A model generated the notes under the pieces. The model was given only the letters and a program-made list of their open reading frames with translations, did no database searches and was not told where the DNA came from. From Holtermannia corniformis (Eukaryota > Basidiomycota > Tremellomycetes > Holtermanniales): DNA of 64,000 nucleotides. Below, one piece after another: positions 63,427-64,000 of the stretch. Location: positions 1,146,246-1,210,245 of the forward strand of contig BCIJ01000001.1 of the NCBI GenBank assembly GCA_001599935.1. The letters run 5' to 3'. Each line of letters begins with the position of its first letter. Position 1 is the first letter of the stretch. The position numbers were made by a program, and so were the translations under genes.

Positions 63427-64000
63427 AAAGGTCAATATCGAGTGTTACTCATAACACTCGATCTGGACATATTCTGAAATGACTACCACACGGCCGGAGT
63501 CGTGACAGCAGCAGGTTCATGATTCCTGGTTCGCTCCAGACCAAGCTTGCGCTGCACATGAAGGATACCCGCTTCCTCAGGTTCGTCAGCCAGGCGGTTT
63601 GTCAGAACCGGTTCCTCCTAGATGACTTTGAGGCCGCGCAACTCTGGCAAGCTCGCGATGATTGGCTCTCCGGTATGGCACGATCTGAGCCACTGCTGGA
63701 TGAGTAGGCGGGATGTTCATCTTGGTTTATGTGCAATATGCGGGTTGTGTAAAGGATTCGCCACCCGGCTGCTGCGCGCCGCTGGTGTGAGGGCTTCGCC
63801 GAGAGAAGGCGATAGCCCGAAGGGAAGAGGCGAGATCGACGCGGCGATCGGCCTCGGGAAAGCGGGACTCTAGATCGCGCGATGCGGAAAGCTAAGTTCC
63901 GCACTCGAGGGCTCTGGAGGATCGACGAGAGAGAATAGGATGAACACTATAATATTCGAGCGATGGAGATACAACAAGAGACGAGAGAAACAAAGGGCGC
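63427..64000. other. Right end: possible extra 3' exon at 63519-63707, otherwise nothing recognised
   Basis: An open segment at 63519-63707 reads MIPGSLQTKLALHMKDTRFL and RFVSQAVCQNRFLLDDFEAA, ending at TAG 63705-63707. It is protein-like and could be the last exon of the preceding gene (skipping its TAA by an intron of about 90-110 nt) or a separate small gene. Beyond 63710 I see only short frames. A CGCCGAGAGAAGGCGATAGC stretch near 63796 and the purine-rich end have no clear meaning. Confidence 0.25.

Overview
The window is nuclear DNA of a filamentous or dimorphic fungus, almost certainly a basidiomycete. Genes are densely packed and cut by many short introns, mostly about 45-60 nt, with GTGAGT/GTACGT-type donors, a CTGAC-like branch site and a TAG/CAG acceptor. 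The content is typically fungal: COPI subunits, velvet, CWH43, RTA1, the peroxisomal multifunctional protein and mitochondrial carriers. One gene family near the right end is, as far as I recall, typical of Basidiomycota. A placement near Pucciniomycotina is only a guess. There are no prokaryotic operons, CRISPR arrays or convincing tRNA genes. Many genes are split, so the spans given run from start codon to stop codon and include introns.

Left part (1-24 kb): the 3' end of 2-oxoglutarate dehydrogenase E1; a membrane-anchored aspartic-protease-like protein that has lost a catalytic Asp; a PAS-domain protein; a DExH RNA helicase whose gene probably begins with an RS domain; the mitochondrial phosphate carrier; a 1.4 kb gene-free stretch; an RTA1-like membrane protein; a small one-pass membrane protein; a nitronate monooxygenase ending in SKL; an 86-residue unknown protein; ITP pyrophosphatase; the 2-oxodicarboxylate carrier; and a methyltransferase.

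Middle part (24-48 kb): an 81-residue membrane protein; the rRNA-processing factor FYV7; CWH43 (GPI lipid remodelling); a SnoaL/NTF2-like protein; prolyl-tRNA synthetase with two in-frame start codons; glutathione-dependent formaldehyde dehydrogenase; a velvet factor with a very acidic tail; zeta-COP; a pair of small Cys-rich paralogues; a D-2-hydroxyacid dehydrogenase; and beta'-COP. The two COPI genes lie about 3.6 kb apart and both carry an intron directly after the start codon.

Right part (48-64 kb): a Ser/Thr-rich single-pass surface protein; a zinc-ribbon protein; the PP2A scaffold subunit; Ap4A phosphorylase; a C2H2 zinc-finger protein; the peroxisomal multifunctional enzyme FOX2 (ending AKL); and a basidiomycete-specific hypothetical protein interrupted by two undetermined bases.

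Themes that link genes: mitochondrial 2-oxoacid metabolism (2-oxoglutarate dehydrogenase, 2-oxodicarboxylate carrier, phosphate carrier); peroxisomal enzymes with C-terminal targeting tripeptides (nitronate monooxygenase, FOX2); and COPI coat genes. Several head-to-head gene pairs share short promoters. The most unusual signals are the pseudo-protease, the probable RS-dsRBD-helicase fusion, runs of 13-18 nt micro-exons, the matching start-codon introns of the two COPI genes, and several small unrecognised genes assembled here from clean splice sites.
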